From an uncultured Eubacteriales bacterium (lineage in GTDB: Bacteria; Bacillota_A; Clostridia; Christensenellales; Aristaeellaceae): a DNA stretch of 5,303 nt. Under the pieces are notes generated by a model, which was not told the origin of the DNA, did no database searches, and was given only the letters and a program-made list of their open reading frames with translations. Below, piece after piece: positions 1 to 5,303 of the stretch. Each line of letters opens with the position of its first letter. The first letter of the stretch is position 1. The stretch lies in assembly GCA_900313545.1 (NCBI GenBank), contig OMRS01000071.1, positions 1-5,303 on the forward strand, in the 5' to 3' direction. The translations under genes were made by a program, and so were the position numbers.

Positions 1-54
1 CGGTCAGGGCAGGGGATTTTAAGTCCCCGGTGTCTGCCATTCCACCACATCAGC
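1..54 (-). tRNA. tRNA-Leu (anticodon UAA), 5' portion, cut by window edge
   Basis: Read on the minus strand, this stretch folds as the first two arms of a class II leucine tRNA that decodes UUA (and UUG by wobble). The 5' acceptor strand GCTGATG lies at 54-48, followed by T8 and G9. The D arm has a GTG/CAC stem and the leucine-typical GGAATGGCAGA loop. The anticodon arm pairs GGGGA (28-24) with TCCCC (16-12) around the loop CTTAAAA (23-17), which puts anticodon TAA at 21-19. The bases after the anticodon stem (TGCCCTGACCG) look like the start of the long variable arm expected of tRNA-Leu. The T arm, the 3' acceptor strand and any encoded CCA lie outside the window, so the acceptor stem cannot be checked. 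The A36-A37-A38 run makes it a likely substrate of the MiaA encoded at 2307-3257. Confidence 0.93.
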
Positions 55-66
55 GGCTACCCTGCA

Positions 67-95
67 ATTATAGAGAGGTTCATGAAACTTGTCAA
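67..95 (-). promoter_or_regulatory. Consensus housekeeping-sigma promoter of the tRNA-Leu gene
   Basis: On the minus strand TTGACA (95-90) and TATAAT (72-67) are both exact matches to the sigma70/sigma-A consensus and are separated by exactly 17 bases. Transcription would start near position 60, leaving only about six bases of leader before the mature tRNA 5' end at 54 (to be removed by RNase P). A perfect promoter is what one expects for a strongly expressed stable RNA. The element lies wholly within the 56-base gap between the tRNA and aroD and points away from aroD. Confidence 0.88.
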
Positions 96-114
96 CTCGG
101 GAGGTGTCCCATGA
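82..114 (+). CDS. Possible ten-codon leader peptide overlapping the aroD start
   Basis: An ATG at 82 opens a ten-codon frame reading MKLVNSGGVP and stopping at TGA 112-114, so that it overlaps the aroD ATG (111-113) in an ATGA arrangement. A purine-rich AGAGAGG at 72-78 precedes it, but only three bases from the ATG, which is short for a Shine-Dalgarno site. No regulatory codon run (for example aromatic codons) is present, so it does not resemble an attenuator leader. The overlap geometry matches the two other ATGA couplings in this window, which is the main reason to record it. A frame this short can easily arise by chance, and the aroD transcript start is unknown. Confidence 0.18.
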   Translation: MKLVNSGGVP

Positions 115-884
115 ACGAGGTCCGAATCGGAAGTGTCACGCTGGGAGAAGGCCGTCCAAGAATCTGCATTCCCATTTGCGGAGGCGACCTGTCCCGTCTT
201 TCGGAGGAAATCCGGCATGCTGTGCTCGCAGGGGCCGAACTGCTCGAAATCCGCGCGGACTGCTTTATACGCAACGCCCTTCATCCCTCCATGGCACCCC
301 TGCTGCGCGCGCTGCCTGAACGGGTGCCCCTTCCCATGATTTTGACCTTCAGAACGCGGCCGGAAGGTGGAATGGGAGATCCTCAGCACTATGTGGCGCT
401 GGTATTGGAAGGAATCCGCTCCGGACGATTTGATGCCCTGGATCTGGAGGTGCGCATCGGAGAGGACACATTTGTACGTCTTCGGGATCTGGCGCGCGCG
501 CAGGGGATGCGCATCATTGCCTCCGCCCACGACTTTGCCGCCACCCCGCCCACCGACAGCATGGAAACTCTCTTTGACAACATGGACCGTCTGGAGGCCG
601 ACGTGCTCAAGCTGGCTGTCATGCCCGCCGGCATGGAGGATGTGCTCCGGCTGCTGCTGGCCCTGGAGCGGACCCGTCAGCACTGCCAAAGGCCCCTGAT
701 CGGCATTGCCATGGGAAAACCGGGCATTGTGACCCGGCTCATGTGCGAAGCGTTTGGCAGCTGCCTGACCTTCGCCGCAGCGGATGCGCAAAGCGCTCCC
801 GGACAGATACGCGCAGAAGATCTGGCCGGGATTCTCCGCATCATCCATCAGACACTTAAATCAGAAGGAGAAAACACACCATGA
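111..884 (+). CDS. aroD: 3-dehydroquinate dehydratase, type I (AroD)
   Basis: Type I dehydroquinases convert 3-dehydroquinate to 3-dehydroshikimate, the third step of the shikimate pathway to chorismate and aromatic amino acids, through a Schiff base in a cytosolic TIM barrel. The product is 257 residues, close to the usual 250 or so. All expected active-site residues are visible: E46 and R48 in LEIRAD, R81 in TFRT, catalytic H140 in IIASAHDF, Schiff-base K167 in VLKLAVMP, R209 in MGKPGIVTR, and S228/Q232 in SAPGQI. The ATG at 111 is chosen because GGGAGGTG (99-106) sits at good spacing before it. A longer frame open from 30 would begin inside the tRNA gene and cross its promoter. The stop overlaps the next gene's start (ATGA, 881-884), implying coupled translation. 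No other shikimate gene is in the window. No clear plus-strand promoter is seen, although the leader is only about 56 bases. Confidence 0.95.
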   Translation: MNEVRIGSVTLGEGRPRICIPICGGDLSRLSEEIRHAVLAGAELLEIRADCFIRNALHPSMAPLLRALPERVPLPMILTFRTRPEGGMGDPQHYVALVLEGIRSGRFDALDLEVRIGEDTFVRLRDLARAQGMRIIASAHDFAATPPTDSMETLFDNMDRLEADVLKLAVMPAGMEDVLRLLLALERTRQHCQRPLIGIAMGKPGIVTRLMCEAFGSCLTFAAADAQSAPGQIRAEDLAGILRIIHQTLKSEGENTP

Positions 885-2272
885 AAACCAAAAATGCATG
901 GAAATCCTACACCTCAGAGGCGGATATCCAGTCTTTTTCGGAAGGATACCGGTCTTTTCTGGACATGAGCAAGACGGAACGGGAATGCGTGCGGGAAAGC
1001 ATCCGCATTGCGCGGGAGTCCGGATTCGTGTCCCTTGAGGAAAAGGTGACGTCGGGAGCCCCGCTCTGTCCGGGGGACCGGGTCTACATCTGCACAATGA
1101 ACAAGGCTTTGGCCCTGTACGTCATCGGAGAGCAGCCCATGGAAAAGGGCATGAACATCCTGGGCGCCCATATTGACTCGCCCCGCATCGACATCAAGCA
1201 GAACCCGCTGTATGAAGATACGGAGCTGGTCTACCTGGACACCCACTACTACGGCGGAATAAAAAAATACCAGTGGGTCGCCCTCCCGCTTGCCCTGCAC
1301 GGAGTAGTGGTGCTCAAGACCGGCAAAACGATCGAACTGTCCATCGGTGAAGATCCGACGGATCCGGTACTGTGCATCACAGACTTGCTCCCGCACCTGG
1401 CAGCCGATCAGATGAAGCGGGAAAGCAGCAAGATCATCGAGGGAGAGGACCTCAATATCCTGCTGGGCTCCAGACCCGAAAATGAGGGAGAAGAACAGGA
1501 AGCCGCCTTAAGACAGGTGCTCCGGCTTCTGAAGACCCGGTACGGAATTGAGGAGGAGGATTTCATCTCCGCCGAACTTGAAGTCGTTCCTGCGGGGCAG
1601 AGCCGCGACGCCGGACTGGACCGCAGCATGATTCTGGGCTACGGGCATGATGACCGCAGCTGTGCCTATCCCTCCCTCAAGGCCTTGTGCGACCTGCAGA
1701 GGGCCCCGGTGTATACCGCCTGCACCCTCCTGGTAGACAAGGAGGAAATCGGCAGCACCGGCGCCACGGGCATGGAATCCCGCTTCTTTGAAAATGCCAC
1801 AGCGGAAGTGCTGGCGGCTCTGGGCAGCTGCAGTGACCTGGTCCTCCGCCGGTGCCTTTCCGCCAGCCGGATGCTCTCCAGCGATGTGAGTGCAGGCTTT
1901 GACCCCCTGTTTGCCTCCGCCTTTGAAAAGAAGAATTCCGCCTATCTCGGCCATGGCGTATGCTTCAACAAGTATACCGGCTCCCGCGGCAAGTCCCACT
2001 CCAACGATGCCAACGCGGAATTCGTCGCCCAGATCCGCCGGATCATGGAGGACGGGCAGGTGACGTTCCAGACAGCCGAGCTGGGACGGGTGGACCAGGG
2101 AGGCGGGGGAACCATCGCCTTTATGTGCGCCAGGTACGGAATGCAGGTCATTGACTGCGGGATTCCTGTCCTGTCCATGCATGCGCCCTGGGAGACCATC
2201 AGCAAGGTGGATCTGTATGAAGCCTACAAGGCCTACAGGGTCTTCCTGAAAGACGCCGCACCGGTGACCTGA
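881..2272 (+). CDS. apeA: M18 family zinc aminopeptidase (ApeA type)
   Basis: The 463-residue product belongs to peptidase family M18 (aspartyl aminopeptidase group), cytosolic dinuclear-metal enzymes that remove N-terminal residues from peptides and usually assemble as large oligomers. The family signatures appear in order: GAHIDSPRIDIK at 95-106 (metal ligand H97, catalytic D99), THYYGGIKKYQW at 121-132, GYGHDDRSCAYPSLKAL at 253-269 (bridging Asp, probably D257), DKEEIGSTGATGM at 286-298 (catalytic E288, metal ligand E289), SSDVSAGFDP at 333-342 (D335) and SMHAPWE at 432-438 (H434). The set is complete, so activity is likely. The HYYGGIKKYQW segment and the length fit the ApeA (M18 aminopeptidase 1) branch rather than ApeB. 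The ATG overlaps the aroD stop by four bases, and AGAAGGAG (863-870) lies ten bases upstream, slightly far but usable with coupling. Ligand roles are assigned by family knowledge. Substrate preference cannot be read from the sequence. Confidence 0.94.
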   Translation: MKTKNAWKSYTSEADIQSFSEGYRSFLDMSKTERECVRESIRIARESGFVSLEEKVTSGAPLCPGDRVYICTMNKALALYVIGEQPMEKGMNILGAHIDSPRIDIKQNPLYEDTELVYLDTHYYGGIKKYQWVALPLALHGVVVLKTGKTIELSIGEDPTDPVLCITDLLPHLAADQMKRESSKIIEGEDLNILLGSRPENEGEEQEAALRQVLRLLKTRYGIEEEDFISAELEVVPAGQSRDAGLDRSMILGYGHDDRSCAYPSLKALCDLQRAPVYTACTLLVDKEEIGSTGATGMESRFFENATAEVLAALGSCSDLVLRRCLSASRMLSSDVSAGFDPLFASAFEKKNSAYLGHGVCFNKYTGSRGKSHSNDANAEFVAQIRRIMEDGQVTFQTAELGRVDQGGGGTIAFMCARYGMQVIDCGIPVLSMHAPWETISKVDLYEAYKAYRVFLKDAAPVT

Positions 2273-2290
2273 TCCGGCATCCCACATGCA

Positions 2291-2300
2291 GGAAGGAGGG
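2291..2300 (+). promoter_or_regulatory. Ribosome binding site that decides the miaA start (TTG at 2307)
   Basis: GGAAGGAGGG is a near-perfect Shine-Dalgarno sequence ending six bases before an in-frame TTG at 2307. An in-frame ATG at 2286 lies upstream of this site and has no purine-rich sequence before it (the preceding bases are GATCCGGCATCCCAC). The TTG is therefore the better start. Confidence 0.75.
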
Positions 2301-2306
2301 CCTGAT

Positions 2307-3257
2307 TTGAACAATCCGCAATCACGGGAAAACCTGCCGCGGATAATCGCCGTGGTAGGCACCACCGCCTCGGGAAAAAGCGATCTGGGGGTGGAAATTG
2401 CCCGTGCCATCGGAGGAGAAGTGGTTTCCGCCGACTCCCGGCAGGTGTTTCGCGGTCTCAACCTGGGCACCGGCAAGATCACCCCTGAAGAAATGAAAGG
2501 AATACCCCATCACCTGCTGGACGTGGTGGATCCCGGAGAATTCTTTTCCATGGCCGATTACCAGAAGCTGGCCTATCAGGCCATTGACGGAATCCTCCAT
2601 CGCCGGAAGGTCCCGGTACTGGTAGGGGGAACCGGCCTGTATGCCACAGCGGTGATGGACGGGTATCTCCTTTCAGATAAAATCCCGGACCTTCAGTACC
2701 GGGAATATCTGGAGACCAAGAGCACCACGGAGCTCTACCGGATGCTGATGGCACTGCGGCCGGAGGCTGAGGTGGATGCAAATAACCGCAACCGCGTCAT
2801 GCGGATGCTGGAACGCCTGCATGACGGAGATGAGCTCTCCGGGCGCAAGGAACGCCGCTATGATACCCTTCGTCTGGGAATCCGGTTTCCCCGTGACATC
2901 CTCTGCGAGCGCATCCGCATCCGGCTGAACAGGCGGCTGGAGGAGGGCATGATCGAGGAAGTGCAGCAGCTTCTGGATCACGGAGTTCCCGCTCCGTTTC
3001 TGGATGGGCTGGGGTTGGAATACCGCTACATCACCCGTTATCTGACGGGACAGATCGCAACACGAGAGGAAATGACGAATCTGCTCTTTCAGGAAATCCG
3101 CCGTTTTTCCAAGCGGCAGATGACCTGGTTCAAGCGGGATCCGGAAATCATCTGGATCGACATGGACGGGGATCCCGTATCCGATTGCATCGGGAAGGCA
3201 CGTGCTTTCCTGCAGGCCGGGGAACTTGCGGGGTCCCGTGACCATGCAGGCACGTGA
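2307..3257 (+). CDS. miaA: tRNA dimethylallyltransferase (MiaA), divergent type, probable TTG start
   Basis: MiaA transfers a dimethylallyl group to N6 of A37 in tRNAs reading UNN codons, the first step toward i6A/ms2i6A. The product is 316 residues from the TTG, a normal length. Visible motifs are the P-loop GTTASGKS (18-25), SADSRQVFRG (41-50) with the likely catalytic D43, LGTGKIT (53-59), GIPHHLLDVVDP (65-76), VGGTGLYATAV (107-117), RNRVMRMLE (161-169) and RRFSKRQMTWFKRD (265-278). Several are atypical. The P-loop has T where most MiaA have P (GPTASGKT), the usual IGYKEL block is LGLEYRY (235-241), and the stretch after the VGGTGLY motif is compact. It remains recognisably MiaA from end to end with no frame break. 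It follows the M18 gene by 34 bases, so it is probably the last gene of the aroD operon. The hairpin at 3286 begins 28 bases after its stop. An ATG at 2286 would add seven residues but lacks a ribosome binding site. Confidence 0.9.
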   Translation: MNNPQSRENLPRIIAVVGTTASGKSDLGVEIARAIGGEVVSADSRQVFRGLNLGTGKITPEEMKGIPHHLLDVVDPGEFFSMADYQKLAYQAIDGILHRRKVPVLVGGTGLYATAVMDGYLLSDKIPDLQYREYLETKSTTELYRMLMALRPEAEVDANNRNRVMRMLERLHDGDELSGRKERRYDTLRLGIRFPRDILCERIRIRLNRRLEEGMIEEVQQLLDHGVPAPFLDGLGLEYRYITRYLTGQIATREEMTNLLFQEIRRFSKRQMTWFKRDPEIIWIDMDGDPVSDCIGKARAFLQAGELAGSRDHAGT

Positions 3258-3285
3258 TGGAAATACAGCGTGGGACAGACTGGTC

Positions 3286-3338
3286 AACACCAACAAACAG
3301 GAGCCGGAATTGACTTCCGGCTCCTGTTTGTTGGTGTT
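3286..3338. terminator. Perfect 24-bp hairpin, probable bidirectional transcription terminator
   Basis: Positions 3286-3309 and 3315-3338 are exact reverse complements (24 bp, no mismatch) separated by the five-base loop TTGAC. The inner ten base pairs are GC-rich (GGAGCCGGAA with TTCCGGCTCC). In both directions this core is followed by the same U-rich tail, TGTTTGTTGGTGTT, because the tail and its complement form the outer stem. That is the layout of a bidirectional intrinsic terminator, and it stands between convergent transcription units. There is no uninterrupted U run, so efficiency cannot be judged. It lies 28 bases after miaA and about 250 bases beyond the end of the minus-strand flavoprotein gene. 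Confidence 0.8.
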
Positions 3339-3585
3339 CCGGGCACAGTCCCCGTCACGGACAGCTGCTGCCAAGTGCAGCGAACCGCTGACTGGCGTCA
3401 GTAATGCCGGCGTCGGGAAGAAGCAGTTCAGCAAGCTTCATGTCAGATCAAAGAGAAATCTTCTCAAAGGATCGGAGATGTCGGAAACGTTTGATCCGCT
3501 TCGTCTCAAGCCTTTCCAGATGTCCTTCTCATAGTTTTCAGCATTGATTGCGCTAAAATATCTTTTTGCAAACCTCTGACGTTTT
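3339..3585. other. Non-coding gap between convergent units, no gene recognised
   Basis: This 247-base stretch separates the hairpin from the end of the minus-strand flavoprotein gene. Frames in it are short and lack ribosome binding sites. Only weak local structures are seen: CTGAC-TGGC-GTCAG at 3388-3401 and GAGAA-ATC-TTCTC at 3453-3465. The right-hand part (about 3530-3588) is clearly richer in A and T than the surrounding genes and includes a six-T run at 3582-3587, which continues into the stop codon of the neighbouring gene. I found no convincing promoter, riboswitch or RNA gene. Confidence 0.6.
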
Positions 3586-5214
3586 TTAGGAATTCCCCGG
3601 AATCCCCCAGGTCTTCAGCAGCGCTTCAGCACAGCGCAGGCCGTCGCAGGCTGCAGATGTGATTCCTCCTGCATATCCGGCACCTTCTCCGCAGGGATAG
3701 ATGCCGGCAATTCCCTCCGCCGTGAGCTCCTGAGTCCGAAGAATGCGGACAGGGGAGGAAGAACGGGTCTCCGGTCCTGTCAGCAAGGCATCCGGCGAGT
3801 CAAATCCCCGGATCTTCCTCCCGAATTCCCGGATTCCCAGGGCGATGGTCTCCGTAATGAAAGGGGGATACAGGTCCCTGAAATCCCCCATGGTGACCCC
3901 TGGACGGTAGCTGGGCTGCACCTTCGATGGCGCGGAACCTTTCCGGCCGGCCAGGAAATCGCCCACCGTCTGGCACAGCGCGCGCCCGTCAGCCCCTGCC
4001 AGACGGAAGGCTTCCTTTTCCAGGGCGCGCTGCCAGTACATACCCGCCAGCGGATGGTCCCCGCCATAGTCTCCAGGGCTTACGCCCACCAGCAGCGCGC
4101 TGTTGGCATTGTCCGAATTTCTGGCATGCAGGCTCATGCCATTGGTCACCACGGTGTTCTCCTCGCTGGCTGCCGCCACCACCTGACCGCCGGGACACAT
4201 GCAGAAGCTGTATACGCTGCGGCTGCCCGGCAGGTGAACGGACAGCTTGTAATCGGCGGCGCCCAGCCGGGGATATCTGCGCCATCCGGAACCCCACTGC
4301 GCCAGGTTGATCTCCGACTGGAGATGTTCAATGCGCATGCCCATGGAAAAAGGTTTCTGCTCCATGGAAAAGCCCAGATGGTACATCTGCTCGAAGGTAT
4401 CCCGGGAACTGTGTCCCACCGCCAGAATCACCGCATCCGCCTGCAGGTCGTATTCTCCATCCGGAGAAGACACATGCAGGGAGCGGATCCGGTGATCTTC
4501 CACGCCAAAGTCCGTGACCCGGTGCTCAAAACGGACTTCTCCACCCAGTTCACGGATCTTTTCCCTCAGGCTCCTGACCACCCTGGACAGCACATCCGTC
4601 CCGATATGGGGCTTGGCATCCACCAGAATTTCCGGGGACGCCCCGTGATCCACAAAGGTCCGAAAGACAAATTGGATTCTCGGGTCCTTTATTCCGCTGT
4701 TCAGCTTGCCGTCCGAAAAGGTTCCGGCACCGCCCTCCCCAAACTGGACATTGGAAACCGAGGAAAAGGCACCGACTCCCTTTTCCCAGTAGTCCTGCAC
4801 ATCCCGCATCCGCTTTTCAACGCAGCGTCCCCGTTCCAGGACAATCGGGCAGGCCCCGGCCTGGGCAAGCAGCAGGGCGGCAAAGATACCCGCGGGACCA
4901 AAGCCCACCACCACCGGCCTCCGGGCAGGAGATGCTCCGGCAAAGCGCAGGTATGGGGAGGCATACACCGGCGAGGGACGGACCTCGTCAGGATGCCTGC
5001 GAAGGACCCGCTGCTCCTCACTCTCGGAGACCAGCGCAACGTCCAGTGTCAGCAGAAGATAGATCTGCGGCTTCTTGCGGGCATCGACGCTGCGATGAAC
5101 CACATCGGCCCGCAGAATGGATTCCGTCTGAATCCCCAGCTTTCTGGAAACCGCCTGCAGCAGTCCTGACGGCTCGTAATCCGCCGGAAGCCGGATATTC
5201 GCGATTCTGATCAT
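3586..5214 (-). CDS. COG2509-type FAD-dependent dehydrogenase, function unknown
   Basis: The complete 542-residue product matches the pattern I know for the uncharacterised FAD-dependent dehydrogenase family COG2509. An N-terminal domain of about 95 residues carries the family signature HRSVDARKKPQIYLLLTLDV (40-59). A Rossmann FAD site follows, VVVGFGPAGIFAALLLAQAG (101-120), with E127 in VLERG as the likely ribose-binding acid. Then come NVQFGEGGAGTFSDGKL (155-171), AVILAVGHSSRDTF (261-274), CPGGQVVAAASEE (340-352), and a C-terminal second FAD motif, YPCGEGAGYAGGITSAACDG (506-525). There is no signal peptide or membrane segment, so it is probably cytosolic. AAGGAGGA (5231-5224) lies nine bases before the ATG. 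Its start overlaps the stop of the upstream flavoprotein gene (ATGA, 5211-5214), so the two are co-translated. The natural substrate and electron acceptor of this family are not known to me, so no reaction is assigned. Confidence 0.9.
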   Translation of the reverse strand: MIRIANIRLPADYEPSGLLQAVSRKLGIQTESILRADVVHRSVDARKKPQIYLLLTLDVALVSESEEQRVLRRHPDEVRPSPVYASPYLRFAGASPARRPVVVGFGPAGIFAALLLAQAGACPIVLERGRCVEKRMRDVQDYWEKGVGAFSSVSNVQFGEGGAGTFSDGKLNSGIKDPRIQFVFRTFVDHGASPEILVDAKPHIGTDVLSRVVRSLREKIRELGGEVRFEHRVTDFGVEDHRIRSLHVSSPDGEYDLQADAVILAVGHSSRDTFEQMYHLGFSMEQKPFSMGMRIEHLQSEINLAQWGSGWRRYPRLGAADYKLSVHLPGSRSVYSFCMCPGGQVVAAASEENTVVTNGMSLHARNSDNANSALLVGVSPGDYGGDHPLAGMYWQRALEKEAFRLAGADGRALCQTVGDFLAGRKGSAPSKVQPSYRPGVTMGDFRDLYPPFITETIALGIREFGRKIRGFDSPDALLTGPETRSSSPVRILRTQELTAEGIAGIYPCGEGAGYAGGITSAACDGLRCAEALLKTWGIPGNS

Positions 5215-5303
5215 GGCTTTTTATCCTCCTTGAGGATGGATTGCGCCGCAGCCATGCCTGAGGCAGCGGCAAAGTGCAGATTGTACCCGCCGCAGGGGCC
5301 GTC
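5211..5303 (-). CDS. C-terminal end of a HI0933/BaiN-like FAD-binding oxidoreductase (partial)
   Basis: On the minus strand the window edge opens directly into a frame of 30 codons ending at TGA (5213-5211). The first residues, DGPCGGYNLHFAAASGMAAA, match the C-terminal FAD-contacting segment of the HI0933/YhiN/BaiN flavoprotein family (COG2081), where the form DGxCGGYNLxxAxxSG is typical of Bacillota members. It is followed by a charged tail ending KEDKKP. The stop overlaps the ATG of the COG2509 gene by four bases, and the ribosome binding site of that gene lies inside this coding sequence. Family placement rests on this short segment alone. The start, length and catalytic domain lie outside the window. 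Confidence 0.72.
   Translation of the reverse strand, partial: DGPCGGYNLHFAAASGMAAAQSILKEDKKP

Noticed and set aside
77..88. TTCATGAA palindrome (79-86) in the tRNA promoter spacer as a possible operator
   Set aside because: An eight-base palindrome is common by chance, and no second copy or matching regulator is seen nearby.
30..110. Upstream extension of the aroD frame starting at ATG 30
   Set aside because: It would begin inside the tRNA-Leu gene and cross the tRNA promoter. The ATG at 111 has a good ribosome binding site and gives a protein whose active-site numbering matches the family.
57..848. 263-codon minus-strand frame opposite aroD
   Set aside because: It is a shadow of the aroD codons in GC-rich DNA. 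It has no recognisable motif or ribosome binding site and would overlap the tRNA promoter.
1508..2482. 324-codon minus-strand frame opposite apeA and the start of miaA
   Set aside because: The translation has no family signature and is low in order. Both opposing genes have complete catalytic motifs, so this is an antisense shadow.
2673..3434. 253-codon minus-strand frame opposite the end of miaA and through the hairpin
   Set aside because: It reads through both arms of the terminator hairpin, giving a repeated NTNKQEPE / SGSCLLV pattern, and has no ribosome binding site.
3355..3441. 28-codon minus-strand frame beginning MKLAELL, briefly suggestive of a MurE N-terminus
   Set aside because: It lacks a Shine-Dalgarno site, the resemblance does not extend past a few residues, and it stops before any Mur ligase motif.
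3202..3534. 110-codon plus-strand frame spanning the miaA end and the hairpin
   Set aside because: It overlaps the miaA 3' end in another frame and runs through the hairpin. There is no ribosome binding site and no recognisable domain.
4054..5169. 371-codon plus-strand frame opposite the COG2509 gene
   Set aside because: Its length reflects GC-rich codon use on the opposite strand. The minus-strand protein has all the FAD motifs, and this frame has none.

Overview
The window looks like chromosomal housekeeping DNA from a fairly GC-rich member of the Bacillota (Firmicutes), probably a Clostridia-like lineage. Three things point that way: strong AGGAGG-type ribosome binding sites, a consensus sigma-A type promoter on a tRNA gene, and the gene families present (type I 3-dehydroquinate dehydratase, an ApeA-type M18 aminopeptidase, and a tandem pair of flavoproteins). 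This placement comes from family resemblance, not from a database match. I see no mobile element, CRISPR array, phage gene or toxin-antitoxin pair.

Layout. Positions 1-54 hold the 5' part of a tRNA-Leu(UAA) gene on the minus strand, cut off by the window edge. Its perfect TTGACA-17-TATAAT promoter lies at 67-95, inside the leader of the divergent gene aroD. From 111 to 3257 three plus-strand genes are packed as a likely operon: aroD, an M18 aminopeptidase that overlaps aroD by an ATGA, and miaA, which begins 34 bases later and probably at a TTG codon. A perfect 24-bp hairpin at 3286-3338, U-rich in both reading directions, follows miaA and probably ends transcription from both sides. The next 247 bases (3339-3585) hold no convincing gene. 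From 5303 down to 3586 a convergent minus-strand pair encodes two flavoproteins: the last 30 codons of a HI0933/BaiN-like protein, and a complete COG2509-type FAD-dependent dehydrogenase of unknown function. These also overlap by an ATGA.

How the genes work together. AroD catalyses a shikimate-pathway step, the aminopeptidase trims peptides, and MiaA modifies A37 of tRNAs that read UNN codons. These roles are not obviously one pathway, so the plus-strand cluster reads as a housekeeping operon. One link is real: the tRNA-Leu(UAA) at the left edge carries the A36-A37-A38 loop that MiaA recognises, so the window contains an enzyme and one of its likely substrates. The two flavoproteins have tightly coupled translation and may share a redox role, but neither the substrate nor the partner can be read from the sequence.

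No clearly new biological system is visible. The points most worth a second look are the divergent motifs of MiaA, the coupled flavoprotein pair, the unusually long perfect hairpin, and the crowded tRNA/aroD divergent promoter region with a possible ten-codon leader peptide.
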